From Micromonospora sp. PLK6-60 (lineage in GTDB: Bacteria; Actinomycetota; Actinomycetes; Mycobacteriales; Micromonosporaceae): a stretch of 64,000 nucleotides of DNA. The stretch's first letter is position 1. Each line of letters starts with the position of its first letter. Made by a program: the position numbers and the translations under genes. The DNA is taken from NCBI RefSeq assembly GCF_019890675.1, contig NZ_JAIOAA010000001.1:1-64000 (forward strand), given 5' to 3'. The notes beneath the pieces are model-generated. The model searched no databases and was not told the DNA's origin. It saw only the letters and a list, made by a program, of their open reading frames with translations. Shown here in pieces: positions 18,686-28,898 of this stretch.

Positions 18686-19825
18686 GTGAACAGAAGGTTT
18701 TTGGCTGCTCTCGGCGGCGCCGTGCTGGCGCTCAGCCTGGCGGCGTGCAGCGGTGAGGGAGCGGGCGGCGGCTCCAGCACCGGCGACAAGAAGCCGTCCT
18801 CCCTCACCATCGCGGTGTCGATGCCGACGCAGACCTCGGAGCGGTGGATCGCCGACGGCAACGCGGTCAAGCAGAAGCTGCAGGCCAAGGGCTACAAGGT
18901 GGACCTGCAGTACGCCAACGACGACATCCCCACCCAGTCCCAGCAGGTGGATCAGATGATCACCCAGGGCGCCGACGTGCTGATCATCGCCGCGATCGAC
19001 GGCACCGCGCTGAGCAGCCAGCTCCAGGCTGCCGCCGACGCGAAGATCCCGGTGATCTCCTACGACCGGCTGATCCGGGACAGCAAGAACGTCGACTTCT
19101 ATGTCAGCTTCGACAACTACAAGGTCGGCGTCGCCCAGGGCACCGCCCTGCTCGTCGGGCTGGGCCTGCTCAACAAGGACGGCTCGAAGGGTTCGGCGAA
19201 GGGACCGTTCAACATCGAGCTGTTCGCCGGGTCGCTCGACGACAACAACACCCGCTACTTCTTCAACGGCGCCATGGACACGCTCAAGCCGTTCCTGACC
19301 GACGGCACGCTCGTGGTCAAGTCCCGGCAGACCAAGCTCGAACAGGTGGCCACCCTGCGCTGGCAGCAGGAGACCGCGCAGAAGCGGATGGAGGACCTGC
19401 TCACCTCCTCCTACAACGACGGCACGAAGGTCAACGGCGTCCTGTCCCCGTACGACGGGATCTCGCGGGGCATCATCACCGCCCTGCAGAACGCCGGCTA
19501 CGGCCCGGCCGCCAACCCGCTGCCGCCGGTGACCGGCCAGGACGCGGAGATCGCGTCGGTGAAGCTGATCAACGACGGGGTGCAGAACTCGACGGTGTTC
19601 AAGGACACCCGCCTGCTGGCCGAGCAGGCGGTGACCGCCGCCGAGGCGTTCCTGCAGGACAAGGAGCCGACGGCGAACGACACCGAGACCTACGACAACG
19701 GGGTCAAGGTGGTGCCGTCGTACCTGCTGCCGGTGGAGACGGTCTACAAGGACAACATCAAGCAGGCCCTGATCGACTCCGGTTACTACACCGAGGCGCA
19801 GGTCGCCTCCGGTCAGGTCAAGTAA
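18686..19825 (+). CDS. chvE: Sugar-binding lipoprotein of a CUT2 ABC transporter (multiple-monosaccharide type)
   Basis: A protein of 379 residues from GTG 18686 after AGAGGGGAGA. A lipoprotein signal with lipobox LAAC puts the acylated Cys at residue 21. The mature part is a periplasmic-binding-protein type I fold (SLTIAVSMPTQTSERWIADG, GADVLIIAAIDGTALSSQL, KIPVISYDRLI, DFYVSFDNYKVG, ELFAGSLDDNNTRYFFNGA) matching the ChvE/multiple-monosaccharide group, which binds arabinose, xylose, glucose or galactose. It is the first gene of a three-gene operon. The hairpin after it probably keeps its expression above that of the membrane components. The LacI-type operator upstream suggests sugar induction. 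Confidence 0.87.
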   Translation: MNRRFLAALGGAVLALSLAACSGEGAGGGSSTGDKKPSSLTIAVSMPTQTSERWIADGNAVKQKLQAKGYKVDLQYANDDIPTQSQQVDQMITQGADVLIIAAIDGTALSSQLQAAADAKIPVISYDRLIRDSKNVDFYVSFDNYKVGVAQGTALLVGLGLLNKDGSKGSAKGPFNIELFAGSLDDNNTRYFFNGAMDTLKPFLTDGTLVVKSRQTKLEQVATLRWQQETAQKRMEDLLTSSYNDGTKVNGVLSPYDGISRGIITALQNAGYGPAANPLPPVTGQDAEIASVKLINDGVQNSTVFKDTRLLAEQAVTAAEAFLQDKEPTANDTETYDNGVKVVPSYLLPVETVYKDNIKQALIDSGYYTEAQVASGQVK

Positions 19826-19830
19826 CGCCG

Positions 19831-19870
19831 GGTGGGGCCCGGCGGTGGGCCACCACCGCCGGGCCCCACC
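19831..19870 (+). terminator. Perfect 18-bp hairpin between binding-protein and ATPase genes
   Basis: GGTGGGGCCCGGCGGTGG at 19831-19848 is fully complementary to 19853-19870 around a GCCA loop. Lying inside the operon, it is more likely a partial terminator or mRNA-stabilising stem than a full stop. Confidence 0.7.
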
Positions 19871-19918
19871 ACTTCCGTACGACGGGTACCGGGACCGAGA
19901 CGACGAGGACTCGCAGCC

Positions 19919-21453
<1,535 letters not shown>

Positions 21454-21457
<4 letters not shown>

Positions 21458-22704
21458 CCAGCACCAGGCCCGCCCCCGAGCCGGACACCGCGTCCTCGGC
21501 GAGCGCTCCGGCCGCCGCGTTGCACACCGGCACCAGCGACCCCCGTACGCTGATCATGCGCAACCTGCGGCAGAGCGGCATCTATGTCGCGTTCATCGTC
21601 ATCGTGGCGCTGTTCGCGATCCTGACCGACGGGGTGTCGCTGAGCCCGGGCAACATCACGAACATCGTCCTTCAGTATTCGTACATCCTGGTCCTGGCCA
21701 TCGGCATGGTCATCGTGATCATCGCCGGGCACATCGACCTGTCGGTGGGGTCGGTGGTCGCGCTCACCGGCGCGGTCTCCGCCGTGCTGGTGATCCAGCA
21801 GGGCCAGCCGTGGTGGGTCGGGGTGCTCGCCGCGCTGGCGGTCGGCGTGGCGGTGGGCGCCTGGCACGGCTTCTGGGTGGCCTACGTCGGCATGCCGGCC
21901 TTCATCGTCACCCTCGCCGGCATGCTGCTGTTCCGCGGCCTCACGCTGCAGGTGCTGGACAACATCTCGCTGTCGCCGTTCCCGGCGGAATACCAGCGGG
22001 TGGCCAACGGCTTCCTCAACGGCCTGCTCGGCGGCCAGGGCTTCGACGCCTTCACCCTGCTCATCGCGGCCCTGGCGGTGGCCGGTTACGCGGTCAGCGA
22101 GTTCCGTACCCGGGTCGCCCGGATCCGCTACCAGCAGCCGGTCGAGTCCTTCCCGCTGTTCGTCGCGCGGGTGGTGCTGGTCGGCGCGGTCATCATGTTC
22201 TTCGGCTGGCAGCTGGCCCACGCCCGCGGCCTGCCCATCGTGCTGATCATCCTGGCCGCACTGGTCATCGGCTACGGGCTGGTCACCCGGCGGACGGTCT
22301 TCGGGCGACAGGTCTACGCGATCGGCGGCAACCTGTCGGCCGCGATGCTGTCCGGGGTGAAGGTCCGTACGGTGAACTTCTGGATCTTCGTGAACATGGG
22401 CTTCCTCACCGGCGTCGCGGGGGTCATCTACTCCTCGCGGGCCAACGGGGCGCAGCCCGCCGCCGGCAACATGTTCGAACTCGACGCGATCGCGGCGGCC
22501 TTCATCGGCGGCGCGGCGGTCTCCGGCGGGGTGGGCACCGTCGTCGGCGCCATGGTCGGCGGGCTGATCATGGCCGTGATGAGCAACGGCATGCAACTGA
22601 TGGGGGTCGACCAGTCCACCCAGTCCGTCATCAAGGGACTGGTGCTGCTGCTCGCCGTGGCGTTCGACATCTACAACAAGCGGCGGGCGGGTACCAGCCG
22701 CTGA
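21454..22704 (+). CDS. mmsB: Permease of the CUT2 sugar ABC transporter
   Basis: A protein of 416 residues with about ten membrane segments, starting at the ATG overlapping the ATPase stop. Family strings include [20 protein letters not shown] and [19 protein letters not shown]. Near the C-terminus are [41 protein letters not shown] sequences. The protein matches the multiple-monosaccharide permease (GguB) subgroup in length and in the insert between the membrane halves. It completes the transporter operon 18686-22704. Confidence 0.9.
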
Positions 22705-22730
22705 CGTCCGGGCCGGGCGCGGCGCCGGGC

Positions 22731-22750
22731 CGGGGTGGCCGGCCACCCCG
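22731..22750 (+). terminator. Perfect 20-bp palindrome after the sugar transporter operon
   Basis: CGGGGTGGCCGGCCACCCCG is self-complementary along its whole length, 27 bp after the permease stop. It is probably the operon terminator stem. Confidence 0.5.
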
Positions 22751-22846
22751 ACCTGCCCGAGCAAATGACGCCACCGGGCCGTGGAACCGCTTCACGCGGG
22801 CTCGGTGGTCCATTGTGCGCGCGCGATGTCAGGATCGCGCGAAAAA

Positions 22847-23389
22847 TGCCTGCGCGTCGGCGACAAGGAACTCGCCGGCTTCTCCCCGACCGTCCTGCGC
22901 TACAACGCCCTGGTGCCGGCCGGCACGCAGACCGTGGCGACGGTGACGGCGGTCGCCAACGACCCCGCCGCCACGGTCCGGATCTAGCAGGCGGCCACCC
23001 CCACCGGGCAGGCGCAAGTCACCGTCACCAACGGCGAGGCGTCGTCCACCTACACGGTCGACCTGAACACCACCCTCACCGGCAGCGACGATTTCACCTC
23101 CGAGGAGCTGGGCCCGCAGTGGCGTTGGGTACGGCCGGACGCCAGCCGGTCGCGCCTCGCCGACGGGTCGCTCGTCATCACCGCCCAGCAGGGTGACCTG
23201 CAGGCCGGCGCGAACACGGCGCGCAACGTGGCGCTGCAGGACGGCGCCGATCAACAAGACCCGGGTGGTGGTCATCCGAGAGCAGAACGGCGCGATCTCC
23301 ACCACGCAGATCACCGGCGCCGACGCGCAGCGGATCGTCGGCGTGGACGGCGCCATCTGGCTGCGGATGTCGCATAGCCGTTTCCCACC
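22847..23389 (+). pseudogene. Decayed GH43-type glycosidase C-terminal region
   Basis: Recognisable protein sequence runs in three pieces. From 22847 the frame reads RVGDKELAGFSPTVLRYN up to an amber stop TAG at 22985. The same frame continues after the stop (TPTGQAQVTVTNGEASSTYT, DDFTSEELGPQWRWVRPD, NTARNVALQDG) to about 23245. It then jumps to another frame (INKTRVVVIREQNG, QITGADAQRIVG, GAIWLRMS). The DFTSEELGPQWRWVRPD block is the start of the concanavalin-like domain of GH43 beta-xylosidases/arabinosidases, and the last block belongs near its end, so the middle is deleted. No N-terminal catalytic domain remains. A relic of a glycosidase once downstream of the transporter. Confidence 0.75.
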
Positions 23390-23441
23390 GAAGGAGAGCA
23401 GCGATGAGAGTTCGGTACGAGCCGGTTTCCTGTTCGTGAAC

Positions 23442-23478
23442 GACGGTGGCGGCCCGGCGCTGCCGGGCCGCCACCGTC
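23442..23478 (-). terminator. Perfect 17-bp terminator hairpin after the GH43 gene
   Basis: GACGGTGGCGGCCCGGC at 23442-23458 pairs completely with 23462-23478 around a 3-nt loop, 10 bp beyond the minus-strand GH43 stop. It may also end transcription coming from the pseudogene side. Confidence 0.75.
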
Positions 23479-23488
23479 CCCGTACTGA

Positions 23489-25888
23489 TCAGCCGCAGGC
23501 GCGAGCGTCGTAGGCGGCCCGGTACGAGGCCGTCACCGGCTCGCCGTCCACCGTGGCGGACGCCGTCACCGTCACCTCACCGGCCGGCACGCTCGCCGCG
23601 CCGGTGGGGAACGAGCGGAACTTCTCCTGCCCCGGCGGCACCGCCCCGAAGGGCCGGGTCCCGTACGCGGACTCGGCCGACGCCGACACGTGGATCGGCT
23701 CGTTGTTCGTCGCCCGCACCGTCACCATCACCTTCTCGCCGACGCACCGGGTGCCCGCCGTCACGGACAGGTCCAGCGCCGGCACGGCCTCGAACGCCCA
23801 GGAGTCGAGCTCGAAGAGGTCCTCGCCGGCCGGGCCGCGGTAGGTGAAGTAGACGTCGTGCACCCCGCTGACCCCGGTGAGATCGGCGCTCACCTCGGCC
23901 CACTCGCCGGTGGCGGTGTCGACCGGGACGGTGCCGACCACCGGGCCGGCCACGTCGTCCAGCCGCACCTCGATGGTCCCGCCGGCGGTGAGCGCGCGTA
24001 CCTTGGCCGTCACGCTGCGGGCGCCCTTGCCGAAGTCGACCGACGACAGCGCCGTCCAGTCGCCGTCGTCGATGTCGCGTACCACCAGGTTTGGCACCGC
24101 GGTGCCGAACTCGGCGGAGGCGCCGTCGACCTTGCCGGTGGCGATGCCCTTGCTCCAGCCCACGGTCTCGGCCTCGAACACCCGGTAGGGGTTGAAGTCA
24201 CGCACCTGGTCGACGCCGGCGTAGGTGCCGACGACCTGCTGGATCGTGCCGTCCTCGTTGAAGGCCAGCTCCTGGATGTGCGGGCTGCGGTAGCCCTGGG
24301 TGGTGTTGCCGTTGATCCGCTTGTTCAAGGTCGGGGCGTGGTACGTGAAGTAGTACTTACCCTCGAACTCGAACACCGACTGGTGGTTGTTGCCACCGGT
24401 GCCGGTGCCGAAGAACTGCGACTGGTTGGGGAAGAGGACCCCGGCGTAGGTCTCCTTCGGCCACGACATCGGGTCGTCGGAGATCAGGTAGCCGATCTGG
24501 CCGCCGCCGGGGTAGCCGGGCACGCGGGGCTGGTTGCCGCCGAAGTCGTTCCCGCCGAAGTGCGAGGAGTAGGAGAGGTAGTACTTGCCCTCGCGCTTGA
24601 ACACCTGGGCGGCTTCGAAGGCCACCGGGGCGTCCACCACGGCCGCCGTACCCTGGGTCGACACCATGTCGTCGCCGAGCTTGATCGCCCGGATGTTCTT
24701 CGGGTTGTTGAAGCGCTCGACCGCCGGCATGCTCGTCGACGCGGGACCACCTCCGAAGTAGAGGTACGCCGCGCCGTCGGAGTCCACCAGCGGAGCCGGG
24801 TCGAACTTCCAGGCGACCGTCTCGGCGCCGGGAGTGCGGCCGTCGATCAGCGTGCTGGTGCGCTCGCTGGTCCACGGGCCGAGCGGTGACTTGCCCGTGA
24901 TCACGTTGCTCGAGCCGCCACCGTTGGCGTAGTAGAGGAAGAACTTCTCCTCGCCGTTCACGACCTTCTTGGCCATGCCGGGCGCCCAGGAGTTGCCGGT
25001 GAACGGCGCGACGCCGTTCGGGCCGGCCACCTGGACCTCGCCGTGGTCGGTCCAGTTCACCAGGTCGGTGGAGGAGATCACGGTGATCTGGTTGATGTCG
25101 CCGTAGTTGATGCCCGGGGAGACGCCGGTGGCCGGGTTGGGGGCGTAGCCCTGGGTGTCGTTGGTCATGTAGAGGTAGACCCGGCCGTCGTGCACGAAGC
25201 CGAACCCGTCGGCGCCGAACTTGTGCCCGATGAGCGGGTTGTGCTCGCCCGGGAGCTTGCCGACGACCTCGATGGTCTTCGACACCACGTACTCCTGGAG
25301 GGTCACGTCGTCGACCTTGAAGTCCATCAGGTGGGTGTCCGGTGCGGTCGACGGGTTCGAGGTCCACGGCGTCTCGACGAAGATCCGCGCGGTGCTGACG
25401 GTCTGTCCGGCGGGGATCGTGAAGGTGCCCTGGATGAGCCCCCACTGGCCGCGGGGCACCGTCACGGTGCCGAGGTTGGTGTAGGTGGAGCCGCCGTAGT
25501 GCATGGTGACGAAGAACTGCTTGGTCGACGGGCTGTTCGGGTTCTCGTACTTGACCCGCGCGGTGACCAGGTAGGTCTTGCCGGCCTGCACCTTGCCGGA
25601 GAGGGTCTGCATCGGGCCGGACCCGGTGGTGGTCCGGTTGGTGACGAGCAGGGCCCCGGCGCCGGAGTAGGCGTCCGTCGTGGGTGACAGGGTGGCGCCG
25701 TCCGCGGCGTTGCCGTTGTTCGGGAACCAGCCGGCGAGCCCGTCCTCGAAGCCGCCGTTGACGATGAGATTCCCGCTGGCCGCCTGGACGGGAGCCGCCG
25801 CGACAGCGGCGGACCCCGCGACCAGGGTCAGGGCCGCCGCGACCGCGGCGAACCGTCGTCGGGTCGCGTGACGCAAGCGATGGTGCAC
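23489..25888 (-). CDS. Secreted GH43 arabinosidase/xylosidase with CBM4/9-like and CBM6-like modules
   Basis: A protein of 799 residues from GTG 25888 after GGAGGAAG. Sec signal about 1-36. A CBM4/9-type domain spans about 37-195 (NLIVNGGFEDGLAGW). The GH43 five-bladed propeller (about 200-560) has NPLIGHKFGADGFGFVHDG with the candidate base Asp region, SWAPGM, a middle-blade Asp region at AWKFDPAPLVDSDG and FEAAQVFKREGKYYL with the likely general-acid Glu. After it come a CBM6-like domain (YRVFEAETVGW) and a C-terminal immunoglobulin-like domain. It should release arabinose or xylose side chains from hemicellulose. A LacI-type operator lies about 310 bp upstream. Exact substrate is not readable. 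Confidence 0.86.
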   Translation of the reverse strand: MHHRLRHATRRRFAAVAAALTLVAGSAAVAAAPVQAASGNLIVNGGFEDGLAGWFPNNGNAADGATLSPTTDAYSGAGALLVTNRTTTGSGPMQTLSGKVQAGKTYLVTARVKYENPNSPSTKQFFVTMHYGGSTYTNLGTVTVPRGQWGLIQGTFTIPAGQTVSTARIFVETPWTSNPSTAPDTHLMDFKVDDVTLQEYVVSKTIEVVGKLPGEHNPLIGHKFGADGFGFVHDGRVYLYMTNDTQGYAPNPATGVSPGINYGDINQITVISSTDLVNWTDHGEVQVAGPNGVAPFTGNSWAPGMAKKVVNGEEKFFLYYANGGGSSNVITGKSPLGPWTSERTSTLIDGRTPGAETVAWKFDPAPLVDSDGAAYLYFGGGPASTSMPAVERFNNPKNIRAIKLGDDMVSTQGTAAVVDAPVAFEAAQVFKREGKYYLSYSSHFGGNDFGGNQPRVPGYPGGGQIGYLISDDPMSWPKETYAGVLFPNQSQFFGTGTGGNNHQSVFEFEGKYYFTYHAPTLNKRINGNTTQGYRSPHIQELAFNEDGTIQQVVGTYAGVDQVRDFNPYRVFEAETVGWSKGIATGKVDGASAEFGTAVPNLVVRDIDDGDWTALSSVDFGKGARSVTAKVRALTAGGTIEVRLDDVAGPVVGTVPVDTATGEWAEVSADLTGVSGVHDVYFTYRGPAGEDLFELDSWAFEAVPALDLSVTAGTRCVGEKVMVTVRATNNEPIHVSASAESAYGTRPFGAVPPGQEKFRSFPTGAASVPAGEVTVTASATVDGEPVTASYRAAYDARACG

Positions 25889-26196
25889 GACACTTCCTCC
25901 TTGCTGGGTGAGGTGAACCGGGGTCGGTTCACTCGGTGCCCGAGGTCGGTTGCGGTGCGGCCCGGAGCGGATCGGGGTGCGCGATCGGGTCGGGTTGCGG
26001 CCCGGCTCGACCGGGACCGCGGGGCGGGTTCCGCCGCGCCCTGCGGTCGTCTCTCACGCGGGTCGCTGGCTCACCCGCTCGCCCGGGGAGATGGCTGTCC
26101 CGGTCATCGTGACCGGCGACGGCGTGTCGCGATCGGATCAGCGGCCGGCCGGGTGACCAGCGGATACGCCCGTCGATTGCCCACGACGTTCTCCCT

Positions 26197-26232
26197 TGTT
26201 AACGTTAACATCGCGCGGTGAGGTATTGAAAC
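26197..26232 (-). promoter_or_regulatory. LacI-type operator and promoter module upstream of GH43
   Basis: The perfect palindrome TGTTAACGTTAACA occupies 26197-26210. Read on the minus strand it is preceded by GTTTCAAT (26232-26225) and CCT. The same arrangement occurs at 33621-33657 in front of the GH54 gene, which supports a real shared control element rather than a chance palindrome. Confidence 0.75.
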
Positions 26233-26486
26233 ATTCATGACACGTGATCGTCAACGACGGGTGACCCCGCCCTCCGACTCGTCACCGGCGATCCCGTGCG
26301 GCACCGCCACCACCCCTTTTGGACCGACTCACCCCTGAGGCACCACCTTCGCAGCGCCCTATGGGGTTGGACGAGCGGGCCCACCAGGGGTTTTCCACAC
26401 GATCGATCCCCCGACCGTCCGTCGACAGTGATCCGGCCGGGGTCGACCGAGATCCGGCCGGCCGATGGAAAGTGCACTCCTCGACG

Positions 26487-26516
26487 CAGACTTTCGTTGG
26501 TCGTTAAGAAAGTCTG
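26487..26516. promoter_or_regulatory. 9-bp inverted repeat upstream of the sugar dehydrogenase
   Basis: CAGACTTTC (26487-26495) and GAAAGTCTG (26508-26516) are perfect inverted repeats with a 12-nt A/T-rich spacer, about 255 bp before the dehydrogenase start. The size suits a dimeric regulator site, but none is known to me. Confidence 0.4.
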
Positions 26517-26769
26517 GCCTTCTGCGCCGGAAGGTATGGACACATGGACACTAGTTTTATAGCGTCGCCCGGGTGGCGAGGTGTTTCGTCGAGGTTAATC
26601 GATCCACGCGGCTCCGTCATGCCGCGCTCGGTGCCGGCACCACAGTCGACGGAGCGCGGGCAACGCCGCCGGCCGTCGCCTCGCCACCCCACGGCACCTG
26701 AAGAGGAGGACCACAAGCCGTACGTCCCCGACCTGCCCCGCACCACCCCTCGAGAGAAACGAGAGGCAG

Positions 26770-28881
26770 TTGAAGAGACGACTCACGCTCGCCATGGCGG
26801 GCCTGATGACCACGGCGCTCGTCGCCACGCCCACCGTCTCGCAGGCCGCGCCCGGTGCGGCCGCCGCGCCGTCGGAGAGCGACTTCCAGAAGGTCACCCT
26901 CAACGACCACCCGGGCGAGCCGATGGACCTGGCCGTGCTGCCCGACCGCCGGGTGCTGCACGTGACCCGCGCGGGCGAGGTCTGGATGCACCACCCGGAC
27001 AGCGGTCGCAACACTCTCGCCGCGACGCTCGACGTCTACCGGCACGACGAGGAGGGCCTGCAGAACGTCGCCATCGACCCAAACTTCGGCAAGGGCGGCA
27101 ACAACTGGGTCTATCTCTACTATTCGCCGCCCGGGAACACCCCGGTCGACGACCCGTCCACCCCGGACGTCAACGAGGGTGACGCGCCGACCACCGGCAC
27201 CGCCGCGGACTTCGCGAAGTTCAAGGGTGCCCTGCAGCTGTCCCGGTTCCGGCTGGTGAAGGACAAGCTCGACCTCTCCACCGAGCAGAAGATCATCGAG
27301 GTGCCGGTCGACCGGGGCATCTGCTGCCACGTCGGCGGCGACATCGTCTTCGACTCCAAGGGCAACCTGTACCTGTCCACCGGTGACGACACCAACCCGT
27401 TCGAGTCCGACGGCTACGCCCCGATCGACGAGCGGCCCGACCGCAACCCGGCGTTCGACGCGCAGCGCACCTCGGCCAACACCAACGACCTGCGCGGCAA
27501 GGTGCTGCGGATCAAGCCGGGCGCCAACGGCGGATACAGCATCCCGGCGGGCAACCTGTTCCGGCCCGGCACCGCGAAGACCCGTCCCGAGATCTACGTG
27601 ATGGGGCTGCGCAACCCGTTCCGGATCGAGCTGAACCGCGCCAACGACGAGCTGTACATCGGTGACTACTCCCCCGACGCCGGCCAGCCGAACCCGCAGC
27701 GCGGGCCGGCGGGTCAGGGCCGGTGGATGGTGGTGCGCAAGCCGGCCAACTTCGGCTGGCCGTACTGCGTCACCCCGGACCAGCCGTACGTGGACTACGA
27801 CTTCGCCACCCGCCAGTCGGGGGCGCCGTTCAACTGCGCGGCCCCGGTCAACGACTCGCCGCACAACACCGGCCTGCGGGAGCTGCCCCCGGTCGCGCAG
27901 CCCGACATCTGGTACGGCTACGGCCTGTCCCCGCAGTTCCCGGAGCTGGGCACCGGCGGCATCGGCCCGATGGCCGGGCCGGCGTACCAGTTCGACCACC
28001 GCACCACCCGGGGCCGCACCGCGATCGGTTGGCCGGCGTACTACGACGGCAAGCCGCTGTTCCACGAGTGGACCCGCGACTACGTCAAGGCCTTCACGCT
28101 GGACGCCAAGCGCAAGGTGACCCGGATCGAGTCGGTCCTGCCCTCGATCGTCTTCGACAACCCGATGGACCTGGAGTTCGGCCCGGACGGCGCGCTCTAC
28201 GTCCTCGAGTACGGCGACGGCTACTTCAGCGAGAACCCCGAGGCGCAGCTGGCCCGCATCGACTACACCGGCTGGACCGGCAACCACACCCCGATCCCGC
28301 AGGTGTCGGCCGAGCCGACCAACGGCAACACGCCGCTGACCGTCACGTTCTCCAGCGCCGGCACCAGCGACCCCGACGGCGACCGGCTGAAGTACGCCTG
28401 GGACTTCGACAACGACGGCAAGGTCGACTCCCGCCAGCCGAACCCGACCTACACGTACACCAAGAACGGCCAGTTCGACGCCACCCTGAACGTGACCGAC
28501 CAGGCCGGCCTGTCGGCCTCGGCGTCGGTGCAGGTCGTGGTCGGCAACACCGCCCCGGTGGTGGAGCTGGTCAAGCCGGCCGAGGGGCAGACCTTCCGCT
28601 TCGGTGACGCCGTCCAGTTCGAGGTGCGGGTGACCGACGACCAGCCGGTGGACTGCGCCCGGGTCACCGTCACCTACATCCTCGGCCACGACGAGCACGG
28701 TCACCCGCAGACCACCGCCAGTGGTTGCTCCGGCACCATCCAGACCACCCTGCCGGGCGGTCACGACCCGGAGAACGACAACCTGACCGGCGTGTTCGTC
28801 GCCTCCTACACCGACCCGGGCGGTGACGGCCTGCCGGCCCTGAGCGGCTCGGACCAGGTCGTCCTGGTGCCGGTCGCATAG
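26770..28881 (+). CDS. Secreted PQQ-type glucose/sorbosone dehydrogenase with PKD domain
   Basis: A protein of 703 residues from TTG 26770 after AGAGGCAG; starting here gives a clean Sec signal (MKRRLTLAMAGLMTTALVA, cleavage near SQA-AP). Residues ~40-510 form a GSDH/soluble-glucose-dehydrogenase beta propeller (PMDLAVLPDRRVLHVTRAG, EEGLQNVAIDPNF, GDIVFDSKGNLYLSTGDD, DLRGKVLRIKPGANGGYSIP, YVMGLRNPFRIEL, LEFGPDGALYVLEYGDG). A PKD domain follows at about 515-595 (PDGDRLKYAWDFDNDG), then a C-terminal beta domain. Family members oxidise sugars extracellularly with PQQ; the substrate here is unknown. No PQQ biosynthesis genes are in the window. Probably co-transcribed with the TIM-barrel gene 17 bp downstream. 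Confidence 0.87.
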   Translation: MKRRLTLAMAGLMTTALVATPTVSQAAPGAAAAPSESDFQKVTLNDHPGEPMDLAVLPDRRVLHVTRAGEVWMHHPDSGRNTLAATLDVYRHDEEGLQNVAIDPNFGKGGNNWVYLYYSPPGNTPVDDPSTPDVNEGDAPTTGTAADFAKFKGALQLSRFRLVKDKLDLSTEQKIIEVPVDRGICCHVGGDIVFDSKGNLYLSTGDDTNPFESDGYAPIDERPDRNPAFDAQRTSANTNDLRGKVLRIKPGANGGYSIPAGNLFRPGTAKTRPEIYVMGLRNPFRIELNRANDELYIGDYSPDAGQPNPQRGPAGQGRWMVVRKPANFGWPYCVTPDQPYVDYDFATRQSGAPFNCAAPVNDSPHNTGLRELPPVAQPDIWYGYGLSPQFPELGTGGIGPMAGPAYQFDHRTTRGRTAIGWPAYYDGKPLFHEWTRDYVKAFTLDAKRKVTRIESVLPSIVFDNPMDLEFGPDGALYVLEYGDGYFSENPEAQLARIDYTGWTGNHTPIPQVSAEPTNGNTPLTVTFSSAGTSDPDGDRLKYAWDFDNDGKVDSRQPNPTYTYTKNGQFDATLNVTDQAGLSASASVQVVVGNTAPVVELVKPAEGQTFRFGDAVQFEVRVTDDQPVDCARVTVTYILGHDEHGHPQTTASGCSGTIQTTLPGGHDPENDNLTGVFVASYTDPGGDGLPALSGSDQVVLVPVA

Positions 28882-28898
28882 TTTCCGAAGGAGTCAGC

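Larger units (their letters stand above)
25889..26769. other. Long divergent intergenic region with operator and inverted repeats
   Basis: 881 bp between the GH43 and sugar-dehydrogenase genes without a credible gene. It holds the LacI-type operator module at 26197-26232, an A/T-richer stretch around 26470-26600 and a 9-bp inverted repeat at 26487-26516. The part between the operator and the GH43 start (about 300 bp) is GC-rich and would be a long 5' leader. Confidence 0.55.

Noticed and set aside
22818..22841. CGCGCGAT/ATCGCGCG inverted repeat as a terminator
   Set aside because: The following A-run is on the wrong strand for a U-tract; it lies at the edge of the decayed gene and may be chance.
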